A DNA stretch of 5,640 nucleotides from positions 5,542-11,181 of the forward strand of contig MGUR01000037.1 of the NCBI GenBank assembly GCA_001800075.1. The letters run 5' to 3'. Shown piece by piece: positions 1 to 5,640 of the stretch. Made by a program: the position numbers and the translations under genes. The notes under the pieces are model-generated. The model saw nothing but the letters and a program-made list of their open reading frames with translations, was not told the DNA's origin and did not search any database. The DNA comes from Elusimicrobia bacterium RIFCSPLOWO2_01_FULL_59_12 (GTDB lineage: Bacteria; Elusimicrobiota; Elusimicrobia; 2-01-FULL-59-12). Positions within the stretch are counted from its first letter, which is position 1; each line of letters starts with the position of its first letter.

Positions 1-2
1 CA

Positions 3-1013
3 TTAGGATTGTTCATCGCCGTGATTCTTCTGGCTTTCGTCTTCGGCCTGACCAACGGGTTCATCGACGGCGGCGGCCTGGTGTCCACGGTGATCACCAC
101 CCGGGCGCTGGAACCGATGTGGGCGCTCCTTTTGGTGGCCGCGGGGGAGCTCGCCGGGCTTTATCTGCTGGGTGATGCGGTGGCCCATAAGCTGGCGAAA
201 CAGTTGATCGTATTGCCCGATTCCGCCCCGCCGCTTCAGGTCCTGACCGTGCTGGCCTGCGGGTTGTTGGGCGCGATCGTATGGAATACGGGAATGTGGC
301 GGATGGCTCTGCCCAGTTCCTCCAGTCATGCCTTGGTGGGCGGCCTTGTGGGATCCGTCCTTGCGGTTTACGGAACCCAGGGCATCTCCTGGCCGGTCTT
401 CGCGAGGATCTTCATCTTTTTGGGCATCGTCCCAATCGCCGGAGCCTTTCTGGGTTTTCTCTTGTCCAAAATCATGTATTGGGGGGGAGAGTTCATGACG
501 CCGGCCGTCGGCAAAGTGTTTCGATCGCTTCAGATCCTGGCGCTGGCCGGCCTGGCCATGGTTCATGGAAGCAACGATGGGCAAAAGAGTCTGGCGATGA
601 TGCTCTTGGCGGTTATCGCGGTCGGGGGCTGGCATGCGTCCTGGCATCCGGCGCCCTGGCACCTGCTTCTGGTTTGCGGGTCCGCGCTGGCGCTGGGCGT
701 GGTATTTGGTTCACGCCGGATCATCCGGACCCTGGGGAAACGCCTCTACCGGGTGGAACCGCTTCAAGGTTTCTGCGCGCAAACATCCGCCATGCTGCTG
801 GTCGGGGCCAGCTCCTTTATGGGATACCCGATGTCCACCACGCATATGATGTCGACCTCGGTCCTCGGGGCGGGGGTGGCGGTTCGTCCCGGGGGCGTGC
901 GCTGGGAGCTGGCGGGAGAGATCGGTTTGGCCTGGCTGGTGACGATCCCGGCCGCCGCAACCTTGTCGGCGGCCATCGTATGGGTTGGAAAGGCATGCCA
1001 TGTGGTTCCGTAA
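3..1013 (+). CDS. pit: PiT-family inorganic phosphate transporter (5' end at or just beyond window edge)
   Basis: This is an inner-membrane permease of the PiT/PHO4 family, which imports inorganic phosphate (or metal-phosphate) driven by H+ or Na+. Numbering from the TTG at 9, the protein has about ten hydrophobic segments. The inverted-repeat signatures are visible: an N-terminal T15-N-G-F-I-D20-G-G-G and a C-terminal H186-G-S-N-D190-G-Q-K. SSSSH (103-107) and STTH (276-279) are also typical of the family, as is the C-terminal stretch around VRWELAGEI and LAWLVTIPAA. The frame is open to the left edge. TTG 9 is a possible start, but one or a few upstream codons are equally likely, so I mark it 5'-open. 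The roughly 334 residues match a short bacterial PiT. It overlaps the DUF47 gene by 14 bp, the usual partner. One oddity is that the N-terminal motif is D-G-G-G where most relatives have D-T/A-A-N. The family assignment is firm; the ion coupling is unknown. Confidence 0.93.
   Translation, partial: LGLFIAVILLAFVFGLTNGFIDGGGLVSTVITTRALEPMWALLLVAAGELAGLYLLGDAVAHKLAKQLIVLPDSAPPLQVLTVLACGLLGAIVWNTGMWRMALPSSSSHALVGGLVGSVLAVYGTQGISWPVFARIFIFLGIVPIAGAFLGFLLSKIMYWGGEFMTPAVGKVFRSLQILALAGLAMVHGSNDGQKSLAMMLLAVIAVGGWHASWHPAPWHLLLVCGSALALGVVFGSRRIIRTLGKRLYRVEPLQGFCAQTSAMLLVGASSFMGYPMSTTHMMSTSVLGAGVAVRPGGVRWELAGEIGLAWLVTIPAAATLSAAIVWVGKACHVVP
987..993 (+). promoter_or_regulatory. Shine-Dalgarno site that sets the DUF47 start
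   Basis: GGAAAGG lies inside the end of the permease gene, 6 nt before the ATG at 1000. It favours that ATG over the in-frame TTG at 985, which would add five residues and would itself lie over this site. The ATG start gives the N-terminus MWFRKR, which fits DUF47 proteins. Confidence 0.6.
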
Positions 1014-1599
1014 ACGTTTTGATTTCTATCAGATGCTGTTGGAACAAGCGCGCAAGAGCGAAGAAGGGCTTAAGGCTTTATGCGATTTCGTGCGGTCCCC
1101 GGGCGTAGAGCTCGGGAAAAAGGTGGACGCGATCGAAAAGGAAGCGGATGTCCTTCGCCGGACGTTGATCGACGCGTTAAACCGCACCTTTGTCACGCCT
1201 TTTGACCGCGAGGATATCTTCACGCTGTCGCGTACGATCGACGACATGGTGGACTACGCCAATTCCACCGTGGAGGAAATGATGCTTTTTGAGGTCAAGT
1301 CGAACGACCACCTCAAGAAAATGGCGGAAGCGCTCTATCAGGCGTCCCAAAACATCACCTGGGCGGTGGAGGGGTTGAGGGACATGCGTTCAAGCATCCA
1401 GGAGTACATCATTCGGGCCAAGAAATCTGAAAACCTGATGGAACACCTCTACCGGGAAGCCCTGGTCGACCTTTTTAAGCACAAAGACATGGTCAACCTG
1501 CTCAAAATGCGGGAGATCTACCGCCATTTAAATAACGCGGCAGACCGCGGCGATGAGGCCGCCGATATCGTAAGCGACATCCTCGTCAAAAACACCTGA
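1000..1599 (+). CDS. DUF47 / PhoU-like protein, phosphate transport regulator
   Basis: This is a soluble, almost entirely helical protein of 199 residues, the normal size for the DUF47 (TIGR00153, PhoU-like) family. Members of this family are encoded next to PiT permeases and are thought to modulate phosphate uptake through metal-binding helical bundles. Visible PhoU-type acidic signatures are E46-K-E-A-D50 in the first bundle, I-D81-D82-M-V-D85 after T-P-F-D-R-E-D, and a C-terminal R-E-I-Y-R-H-L-N-N-A-A-D-R-G-D-E-A-A-D ending near residue 189. There is no signal peptide or membrane segment, so it is cytoplasmic. The start at 1000 overlaps the permease stop by 14 bp, which implies co-transcription and probably translational coupling. 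The regulatory role is known from the family and inferred here from context. Nothing is truncated or missing. Confidence 0.92.
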   Translation: MWFRKRFDFYQMLLEQARKSEEGLKALCDFVRSPGVELGKKVDAIEKEADVLRRTLIDALNRTFVTPFDREDIFTLSRTIDDMVDYANSTVEEMMLFEVKSNDHLKKMAEALYQASQNITWAVEGLRDMRSSIQEYIIRAKKSENLMEHLYREALVDLFKHKDMVNLLKMREIYRHLNNAADRGDEAADIVSDILVKNT

Positions 1600-1613
1600 T
1601 CTTCTAACCTGGC

Positions 1614-1735
1614 GTCATTCCCGCGAAAGCGCGCACGCCACACTGCCGGCGCGCCCGCCCAGTCGTGTGGAGGGCGGGAATCCAGCGTCGTTATCAAAGT
1701 CCCTGGACCCCCGCTTCCGCGGGGGTGACGGCTGG
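1614..1735 (+). repeat. Dispersed inverted-repeat element, long copy (122 bp)
   Basis: The element starts GTCATTCCCGCG and carries the inverted counterpart CGCGGGGGTGAC at 1718-1729. The arms pair over 12 positions, two of them G-T. A second nested pair sits inside: GCGGGAATCCAG (1674-1685) against CTGGACCCCCGC (1703-1714). A third is CCACAC (1638-1643) against GTGTGG (1665-1670). There is no coding potential. The GTCATTCCCGCG...GCGGGAATCCAG style is a common dispersed non-autonomous repeat of many bacteria (recalled from memory; family name not known to me). It begins 14 bp after the DUF47 stop. Transcribed, it would fold into a long structured RNA and might help end or stabilise the upstream message. 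A shortened relative is at 3005-3066. Confidence 0.8.
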
Positions 1736-1746
1736 GGGCCGTTAGA

Positions 1747-1776
1747 TTGACTTCCCCTCTATAAATTAGCCAGAAT
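1747..1776 (+). promoter_or_regulatory. Possible sigma-70-type promoter for the hopanoid genes
   Basis: TTGACT (1747-1752, five of six to the -35 consensus) is followed after 18 nt by CAGAAT (1771-1776, four of six to the -10 consensus). It lies between the repeat element and hpnH, in the only AT-richer stretch of the spacer. Transcription would begin near 1783, immediately before the hairpin at 1787-1803. The -10 match is weak, so this is a candidate only. Confidence 0.3.
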
Positions 1777-1786
1777 ACGCGCCGTG

Positions 1787-1814
1787 CCACCTCTTGGAGG
1801 TGGTCTCTCTTTTT
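1787..1814 (+). terminator. Terminator-like hairpin in the spacer/leader before hpnH
   Basis: CCACCTC (1787-1793) and GAGGTGG (1797-1803) form a perfect 7-bp stem with a 3-nt TTG loop. It is followed by TCTCTC and then five Ts (1810-1814), the shape of an intrinsic terminator with an impure U tract. It could end the pit-DUF47 transcript. It is also only 14 nt from the hpnH ATG and directly abuts the ribosome binding site at 1815-1820. If the candidate promoter at 1747-1776 is used, it would therefore sit in the hpnH leader, where it could act as an attenuator or as a 5' stabilising hairpin. Confidence 0.5.
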
Positions 1815-1828
1815 AAGGGATAAAAACG

Positions 1829-2992
1829 ATGGGATTATCGCTTCTCCAAAGCATCAAAGTCGGCGGCTATGTGGTGAAGCAGCGCCTGAAGGGCCGCGGC
1901 AAATACCCCCTGGTGCTGATGCTGGAACCTCTTTTCCGCTGCAATCTGGAGTGCGCCGGCTGCGGCAAGATCCAATTCCCCGAAGAAACCCTCAAGAAAC
2001 GTCTTTCCGTCAAAGAGTGCCTCGACGCCGCGGACGAGAGCGGCGTCCCGGTGGTGTCCATCCCGGGCGGCGAGCCGCTGATGCATCCCGAAATGCCCGA
2101 AATTGTGGCCGGGCTGGTGAAACGGAAGAAGTTCGTCTACCTCTGCACCAACGCGCTCCTTCTTGAGAAGCGGATGCATGAATTCACCCCGTCGCCCTAT
2201 TTGACCTTCAGCATCCACTTGGATGGCTTGGAAAAGACCCACGACCGGCTGGTGTGCCGGGAAGGGGTGTTTAAAATCGCCGTGAGCGCCATCCGGGCCG
2301 CAAAGGCCCGTGGGTTCCGCGTGACGACCAATACGACGGTGTTCGAAGGGGAACGGCCCGAAGAGTTCCACGCGTTCTTCGATTTTCTGACGAATGAACT
2401 GAAGACCGACGGCATCATGGTTTCACCCGGGTACCCCTACCAAAAAGCGCCGGACCAGGAGCACTTTCTCCAGCGCGGGCGGACCCAGGAGCTTTTCCGC
2501 CAGATCCTCCAGCCTTCCGATGACCGGGTCAGCCCGGAGCGCCGCAAGGCGTGGCAGTTCAACCATTCGTCGTTCTTCCTGGACTTCCTCACGGGGGACA
2601 AGGACTACCAGTGCACCCCCTGGGGCAACCCGACCCGCAATATCTTCGGCTGGCAGAAGCCTTGCTACCTGATGTCCGATGGCTATGTCAAGACGTTCAA
2701 AGAGCTGATGGAGACCACCGATTGGGAGAGTTACGGCACCGGCCGGGACCCGCGCTGCGCCGATTGCATGGTCCACTGCGGGTATGAGCCGACGGCCGTT
2801 TTGGATTCAACCGCCAGTTTCAAGAACATGTGGACGTCTTTCATGGACACGCTCGGTCTTTCAAGTCGACGCGGAGCCGCCGCGAAATCCTCCGGTCGTC
2901 CCCCCATTCAATATCTTCCCATCCTGAATCAGCGTGAGCCGGTTCAAAAAGCTGACGAAAAACGCGAAGTCGTAGGCGCCGGCAGAGACTAA
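1829..2992 (+). CDS. hpnH: Adenosylhopane synthase HpnH (radical SAM)
   Basis: HpnH is a cytoplasmic radical SAM enzyme that adds the 5'-deoxyadenosyl radical to hopene (diploptene), giving adenosylhopane. This is the first step toward bacteriohopanepolyols. In the 387 residues, the 4Fe-4S/SAM motif is C38-x3-C42-x2-C45 in the characteristic context LEPLFRCN...C-G-C-G-K. The GGEP motif is at 80-83, followed by the HpnH-typical FVYLCTNALLLEK and SPGYPYQKAPDQEHF stretches. The C-terminal half (DUF3463-type) keeps C262 in CTPWGNPTRN, C279 in GWQKPC, and the C310-x2-C313-x3-C317 cluster. The start has an AAGGGA site (1815-1820) with 8-nt spacing. About 60 residues follow the last conserved block, as a basic, Ser/Gly-rich, likely disordered tail. 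It is the first gene of the hopanoid block, with shc 79 bp downstream. The identity is near certain from the motif pattern. Confidence 0.96.
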   Translation: MGLSLLQSIKVGGYVVKQRLKGRGKYPLVLMLEPLFRCNLECAGCGKIQFPEETLKKRLSVKECLDAADESGVPVVSIPGGEPLMHPEMPEIVAGLVKRKKFVYLCTNALLLEKRMHEFTPSPYLTFSIHLDGLEKTHDRLVCREGVFKIAVSAIRAAKARGFRVTTNTTVFEGERPEEFHAFFDFLTNELKTDGIMVSPGYPYQKAPDQEHFLQRGRTQELFRQILQPSDDRVSPERRKAWQFNHSSFFLDFLTGDKDYQCTPWGNPTRNIFGWQKPCYLMSDGYVKTFKELMETTDWESYGTGRDPRCADCMVHCGYEPTAVLDSTASFKNMWTSFMDTLGLSSRRGAAAKSSGRPPIQYLPILNQREPVQKADEKREVVGAGRD

Positions 2993-3004
2993 TGATGCCC
3001 CGGA

Positions 3005-3066
3005 GTCATTCCCGCGAACGCGCGCACGCCACACGGCCGGCGCGCTTCCGCGGGGGTGACGGCTGG
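3005..3066 (+). repeat. Dispersed inverted-repeat element, short copy (62 bp)
   Basis: It matches the 122-bp element at 1614-1735 with the middle removed. Positions 3005-3045 match 1614-1654 with two mismatches (39 of 41). Positions 3044-3066 match 1713-1735 exactly, so 60 bp is absent at a 2-bp GC microhomology. The terminal arms GTCATTCCCGCG (3005-3016) and CGCGGGGGTGAC (3049-3060) remain. An inner pair starting GCGCGC also remains, so it can still fold. It fills most of the hpnH-shc gap and ends 5 nt before the shc ATG. Confidence 0.82.
3052..3059 (+). promoter_or_regulatory. Repeat-borne Shine-Dalgarno-like sequence before shc
   Basis: GGGGGTGA differs from the ideal GGAGGTGA at one position, where G can still wobble-pair with the anti-SD U. 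It lies 12 nt before the ATG at 3072, which is longer than usual. No other purine-rich site exists in the 5-nt remainder between the repeat and the ATG. The stretch is the right terminal arm of the repeat, so folding of the repeat RNA would hide it. Confidence 0.35.
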
Positions 3067-3071
3067 TAGCT

Positions 3072-5207
3072 ATGGTAAAAAGAGTCGTTTCCGAAATCGT
3101 CTCCTACGTTAACGCGGACCTGCTGGAACGCAACGCCGCCCGCTTCCTCCCGGGCCTCTCCCGCCGCGGCCTGTTCAAAAAACCCCGTCACTGGGATCGC
3201 ATCTTCCCTTCTCTGGAAAATCCATCCTCCTTTGTCGAAGGGGACGGCATCGATTGGGAAATAAAAGAGGCCTCGCTTCGCGCCCAGCGCTGGCTGCTGG
3301 ATAAACAAAAAGTCGAGGACGGCCATTGGGTGGCGGACCTCCGCGCCGACACGACGCTGGAATCCGACATGATCATGCTCTATGTGCTGCTCGGGTGGGA
3401 GGACCGTCCGGCCGTGCGGGAGAAGATCCGCCGTCTGGCCGCCTGGATCCTCACCCAGCAGCAGGAGGACGGCGGCTGGTGGACATTCCGCAACGGCGCC
3501 AGTGAAATTTCCGCCACGTTCAAGGCCTACTGGGCGCTGAAGCTGGCCGGCTATTCCGCGCAGGATTCCCGCCTGGTCAAAGCGCGCGAATGCATTTTCC
3601 GCCTGGGCGGCATCCACAAGGTCAATTCCTATACCAAGTTTTATCTGGCGCTCTTCGGCCTTTACGACTGGGCGGGCGTGCCCGCCATCCCGCCGGAAAT
3701 CATGCTGTTCCCGAATTGGTTTTACTTCCACATTTTCGAGATGTCGTCCTGGACCCGCGGCATCGTCATTCCCCTGTCGATCGTGTGGTCCCAGCGTCCG
3801 AAAGCGCCCCTGCCCGAAAACGGCGGGATCGACGAGCTCTTTCCGGAGGGAACGCCCGCCTGGATCCCCGTGGGCGGCGAACATCTCAATCCGCCGGAAG
3901 GGTTCTTCTCCTGGCGCAAGCTTTTCATCGAGCTGGACGCTTTCATCAAGGATATGGAAGGGATCGGCCCGTACTTTATCCGTACCTGGTCGCTGCGCAA
4001 GGCGGAGCGCTGGATGCTGGAGCATAACGAGCATTCCGACGGGCTGGCCGCCATCTTCCCGGCGATGCTGAACACCATCCTGGCGATCAAAGCGCTGGGG
4101 TATCCGGACGACCACCCGGTCCTCCAGAAAAACCTCCGCGAACTGGAGAAGTTTTTCATCGACCGGGGCGAGGACGGCCTCGAAGTCCAACCCTGCTTCT
4201 CGCCGATCTGGGACACCGCGATCTCCGTACTCGCTCTGGCGGAATCCGGCCTGCGCGCGGATCACAGCGCGCTGGTCCGCGCTACGCGCTGGATGCTGGA
4301 CCGGGAAATCAAGATTCCCGGAGATTGGCGCGTGAAAAACACCACCGGCCCCCTCGGCGGATGGGCCTTTGAATACGAAAACGCCTTCTATCCCGATATC
4401 GACGACACGGCCATGGTGCTGCTCGCCCTGCGGCGCGTCAAACTGGAGGGGCCGCTCGCGCAGGCGCGCGAGAAAGCCTTTCTGCGCGGCCTTAACTGGC
4501 TGCTTTCGATGCAGAGCTCCGACGGCGGCTGGGCCGCGTTTGACGTGGACAACTCCAAATGGATATTCACGCAGATACCCTTCGCCGATCATAACGCGAT
4601 GATCGATCCTCCGACGGCGGATATCACCGCGCGCGTCCTGGAAGTGCTCGGGCTGGTCGGGTATGACAGGTCGTATCCCTGCGTCCAGAGGGCCGTGGAA
4701 TTTCTTAAGCGGGAGCAGGAGGCGGATGGTTCCTGGTACGGCCGCTGGGGCGTGAATTATCTCTATGGGACCTGGCAGGCGGTGCGCGGATTGACCTGCA
4801 TCGGTGAAAACCCCCGCGACCCCGCCATCCAAAACGCGTTGGCCTGGCTTCGCAGCGTCCAGCAGCCGGACGGAGGGTGGGGGGAACGCTGCGATACCTA
4901 TGACGATCCGTCGCGCAAAGGTCTCGGCCCCAGCACGCCGAGCCAAACCGCCTGGGCGCTGATGGCGTTTTTATCTTGCGGGATTCTGGACGACCCGGCG
5001 GTCGAAAAGGGACTGTACTATCTGCTCAGCACCCAGCGGCCTGACGGCACCTGGGACGAGACCGAATTCACCGGCACCGGCTTCCCGAAAGTCTTTTATT
5101 TGGAATACACCTATTACCGGCACTACTTTCCACTCCTGGCGCTCGGCATGTACCAGCGCATGACCCGCCACAGCAGCTCCCGCACCAAAGAACCGCTCTT
5201 CACCTAG
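3072..5207 (+). CDS. shc: Squalene-hopene cyclase
   Basis: Also called hpnF. This is a monotopic membrane enzyme that protonates and cyclises squalene to hopene/hopanol, the committed step of hopanoid synthesis. The catalytic DxDD motif is D442-I-D444-D445, in GGWAFEYENAFYPDIDD. Six QW-type repeats of the alpha/alpha barrels are visible, with W at 86, 136, 487, 555, 603 and 661. Other family blocks are DPPTAD (512-517), GRWGVNYLYGTW (557-568), STPSQTAWALMA (621-632) and GTGFPKVFYLEYTYYRHYFPLLALG (668-692). Against the Alicyclobacillus enzyme as I recall it, the position of H451 is R521 and that of F437 is H507, both as in proteobacterial cyclases. At 711 residues it is at the long end of the family, with an extra basic N-terminal stretch of about 65 residues before the first QW-like region. 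ATG 3072 is the first in-frame start after a stop at 3057. hpnA follows after 11 bp. Confidence 0.96.
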   Translation: MVKRVVSEIVSYVNADLLERNAARFLPGLSRRGLFKKPRHWDRIFPSLENPSSFVEGDGIDWEIKEASLRAQRWLLDKQKVEDGHWVADLRADTTLESDMIMLYVLLGWEDRPAVREKIRRLAAWILTQQQEDGGWWTFRNGASEISATFKAYWALKLAGYSAQDSRLVKARECIFRLGGIHKVNSYTKFYLALFGLYDWAGVPAIPPEIMLFPNWFYFHIFEMSSWTRGIVIPLSIVWSQRPKAPLPENGGIDELFPEGTPAWIPVGGEHLNPPEGFFSWRKLFIELDAFIKDMEGIGPYFIRTWSLRKAERWMLEHNEHSDGLAAIFPAMLNTILAIKALGYPDDHPVLQKNLRELEKFFIDRGEDGLEVQPCFSPIWDTAISVLALAESGLRADHSALVRATRWMLDREIKIPGDWRVKNTTGPLGGWAFEYENAFYPDIDDTAMVLLALRRVKLEGPLAQAREKAFLRGLNWLLSMQSSDGGWAAFDVDNSKWIFTQIPFADHNAMIDPPTADITARVLEVLGLVGYDRSYPCVQRAVEFLKREQEADGSWYGRWGVNYLYGTWQAVRGLTCIGENPRDPAIQNALAWLRSVQQPDGGWGERCDTYDDPSRKGLGPSTPSQTAWALMAFLSCGILDDPAVEKGLYYLLSTQRPDGTWDETEFTGTGFPKVFYLEYTYYRHYFPLLALGMYQRMTRHSSSRTKEPLFT

Positions 5208-5218
5208 GCGCCATTGCA

Positions 5219-5640
5219 ATGGGCAAGGCCTTCGTGACCGGCGGCACAGGCTTCATCGGCAGCCATGTCGTTCGTCGCCTCCTGGCTGAAGGCGTGGCCG
5301 TGCGCTGCCTGGCGAGATCCGGCTCCAATCGCTCCAACCTGAACGGCCTGAACGTGGAAATCGCCGAAGGCGATCTGACGGATGCGCCGTCACTGCGCCG
5401 GGCGCTCGCCGGTTGCCGGATGCTGTTTCACGTCGCGGCGGATTACCGGATCTGGGCGCGCCACCCCGAAGAGTTGGAGAAAACCAACGTCCAAGGCACC
5501 CGCGACCTGCTTCAGGCCGCGGCGGACGCGGGGCTGGAAAAGATCGTGTTCACCTCCAGCGTGGCCGCCGTGGGGAGACCTCAGAAGCCTCACCCCCACC
5601 CCCTCTCCCGATGGGAGAGGGGAGAAGGCATACGGATGCA
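5219..5640 (+). CDS. hpnA: Hopanoid-associated sugar epimerase-like protein HpnA (3' truncated by window)
   Basis: This is the N-terminal 140 codons of an extended short-chain dehydrogenase/epimerase (SDR) protein that runs off the right edge. The NAD(P)-binding signature G8-G-T-G11-F-I-G14 follows the start ATG directly. EGDLTD (50-55) supplies the usual nucleotide-contact Asp region. HVAADYRIWARHPEE (71-85) and TNVQGTRDL (89-97) are typical of HpnA (TIGR03466). TSSVAAVG (112-119) is the strand carrying the catalytic Ser/Thr region; the YxxxK pair would lie beyond the window. HpnA proteins are encoded in hopanoid clusters, but their substrate is not firmly established. The start lies 11 bp after the shc stop and has no clear Shine-Dalgarno, suggesting coupling to shc. 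After residue 120 the family sequence is replaced by the translation of a palindromic repeat (Pro/His-rich, then Arg/Glu/Gly-rich). Whether the gene stays intact downstream cannot be seen. Confidence 0.88.
   Translation, partial: MGKAFVTGGTGFIGSHVVRRLLAEGVAVRCLARSGSNRSNLNGLNVEIAEGDLTDAPSLRRALAGCRMLFHVAADYRIWARHPEELEKTNVQGTRDLLQAAADAGLEKIVFTSSVAAVGRPQKPHPHPLSRWERGEGIRM
5588..5624 (+). repeat. Palindromic dispersed repeat inside the hpnA coding frame
   Basis: CCCCTCTCCC (5600-5609) and GGGAGAGGGG (5613-5622) form a perfect 10-bp stem with a GAT loop, preceded by CCTCACCCCCAC. The CCTCACCC...CCTCTCCC-loop-GGGAGAGGG pattern is a widespread dispersed bacterial repeat (recalled, not searched). Its composition is extreme, C-only then G/A-only, unlike the flanking codons. 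It reads through hpnA without a stop, encoding roughly PHPHPLSRWERGEG. It falls just after the conserved SSVAAVG block, where the family has a variable loop before YxxxK. The exact ends are uncertain, particularly on the right. Confidence 0.7.

Noticed and set aside
3..662. Open frame of 219 codons on the - strand opposite the phosphate permease
   Set aside because: The composition is extremely Gln/His/Arg/Gly-rich, it has no domain, and it fully overlaps the real membrane protein. It is a shadow frame.
985..999. TTG at 985 as the DUF47 start
   Set aside because: It would add only MERHA. The Shine-Dalgarno GGAAAGG at 987-993 points to the ATG at 1000, which matches the family N-terminus.
1760..1765. 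TATAAA as the -10 box of an hpnH promoter
   Set aside because: It is only 7 nt from the TTGACT -35-like hexamer, and no better-spaced -35 lies upstream because that region is the GC-rich repeat.
1518..1790. Open frame of 90 codons on the - strand across the spacer
   Set aside because: It runs through the dispersed repeat and into the end of the DUF47 gene. Short protein-like strings arising from this kind of repeat are a common false gene call.
1796..1803. GGAGGTGG as the hpnH Shine-Dalgarno
   Set aside because: It is 25 nt from the ATG and buried in a perfect hairpin. AAGGGA at 1815-1820 has proper spacing.
1835..2371. Open frame of 178 codons on the - strand opposite hpnH
   Set aside because: It lies entirely within hpnH, lacks a ribosome binding site or any recognisable domain, and looks like a codon-bias artefact.
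1614..3066. Repeat copies as part of a CRISPR array
   Set aside because: There are only two copies, of unequal length and 1.3 kb apart with a gene between them. Each has nested inverted repeats rather than short direct repeats with spacers.
3006..4946. Long open frame (646 codons) on the - strand opposite shc
   Set aside because: It is antisense to an unmistakable cyclase with all motifs in place. Its translation is Arg/Gly/Pro/His-rich with no recognisable domain, which is typical of the mirror frame of a GC-rich gene.

Overview
The window is about 5.6 kb of moderately GC-rich bacterial chromosome. It carries five protein-coding genes, all on the + strand and tightly packed, and a few small non-coding elements. 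The genes show a hopanoid-producing, probably Gram-negative bacterium. The squalene-hopene cyclase looks more like the proteobacterial (HpnF) type than the Alicyclobacillus type, judged against sequences recalled from memory. The dispersed repeats are of a kind seen in several unrelated phyla, so I do not assign a phylum.

Left block (1-1599): a phosphate-uptake pair. A PiT-family inorganic phosphate permease, open or nearly open at the left edge, overlaps by 14 bp a DUF47/PhoU-like gene. This is the usual pit plus DUF47 two-gene unit.

Spacer (1600-1828): it holds a 122-bp inverted-repeat element, a possible promoter, and a perfect hairpin followed by a pyrimidine/T run that ends directly at the ribosome binding site of the next gene.

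Right block (1829-5640): a hopanoid operon in the order hpnH (radical SAM adenosylhopane synthase), shc/hpnF (squalene-hopene cyclase), hpnA (hopanoid-associated sugar-nucleotide epimerase/reductase-like protein, cut by the right edge). Shc folds squalene into the pentacyclic hopene. HpnH then attaches a 5'-deoxyadenosyl group to start the extended side chain. HpnA is a conserved cluster member whose exact reaction is not settled. The genes that make squalene (hpnCDE) and the adenosylhopane nucleosidase (hpnG) are not in the window.

I find no undescribed multi-gene system. The less ordinary content is in the small elements. A shortened second copy of the 122-bp repeat fills the hpnH-shc gap and supplies the only Shine-Dalgarno-like sequence in front of shc. 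A different palindromic repeat lies inside the hpnA reading frame without interrupting it up to the window edge. A terminator-like hairpin sits in the hpnH leader. The PiT permease has a clearly altered N-terminal signature motif.
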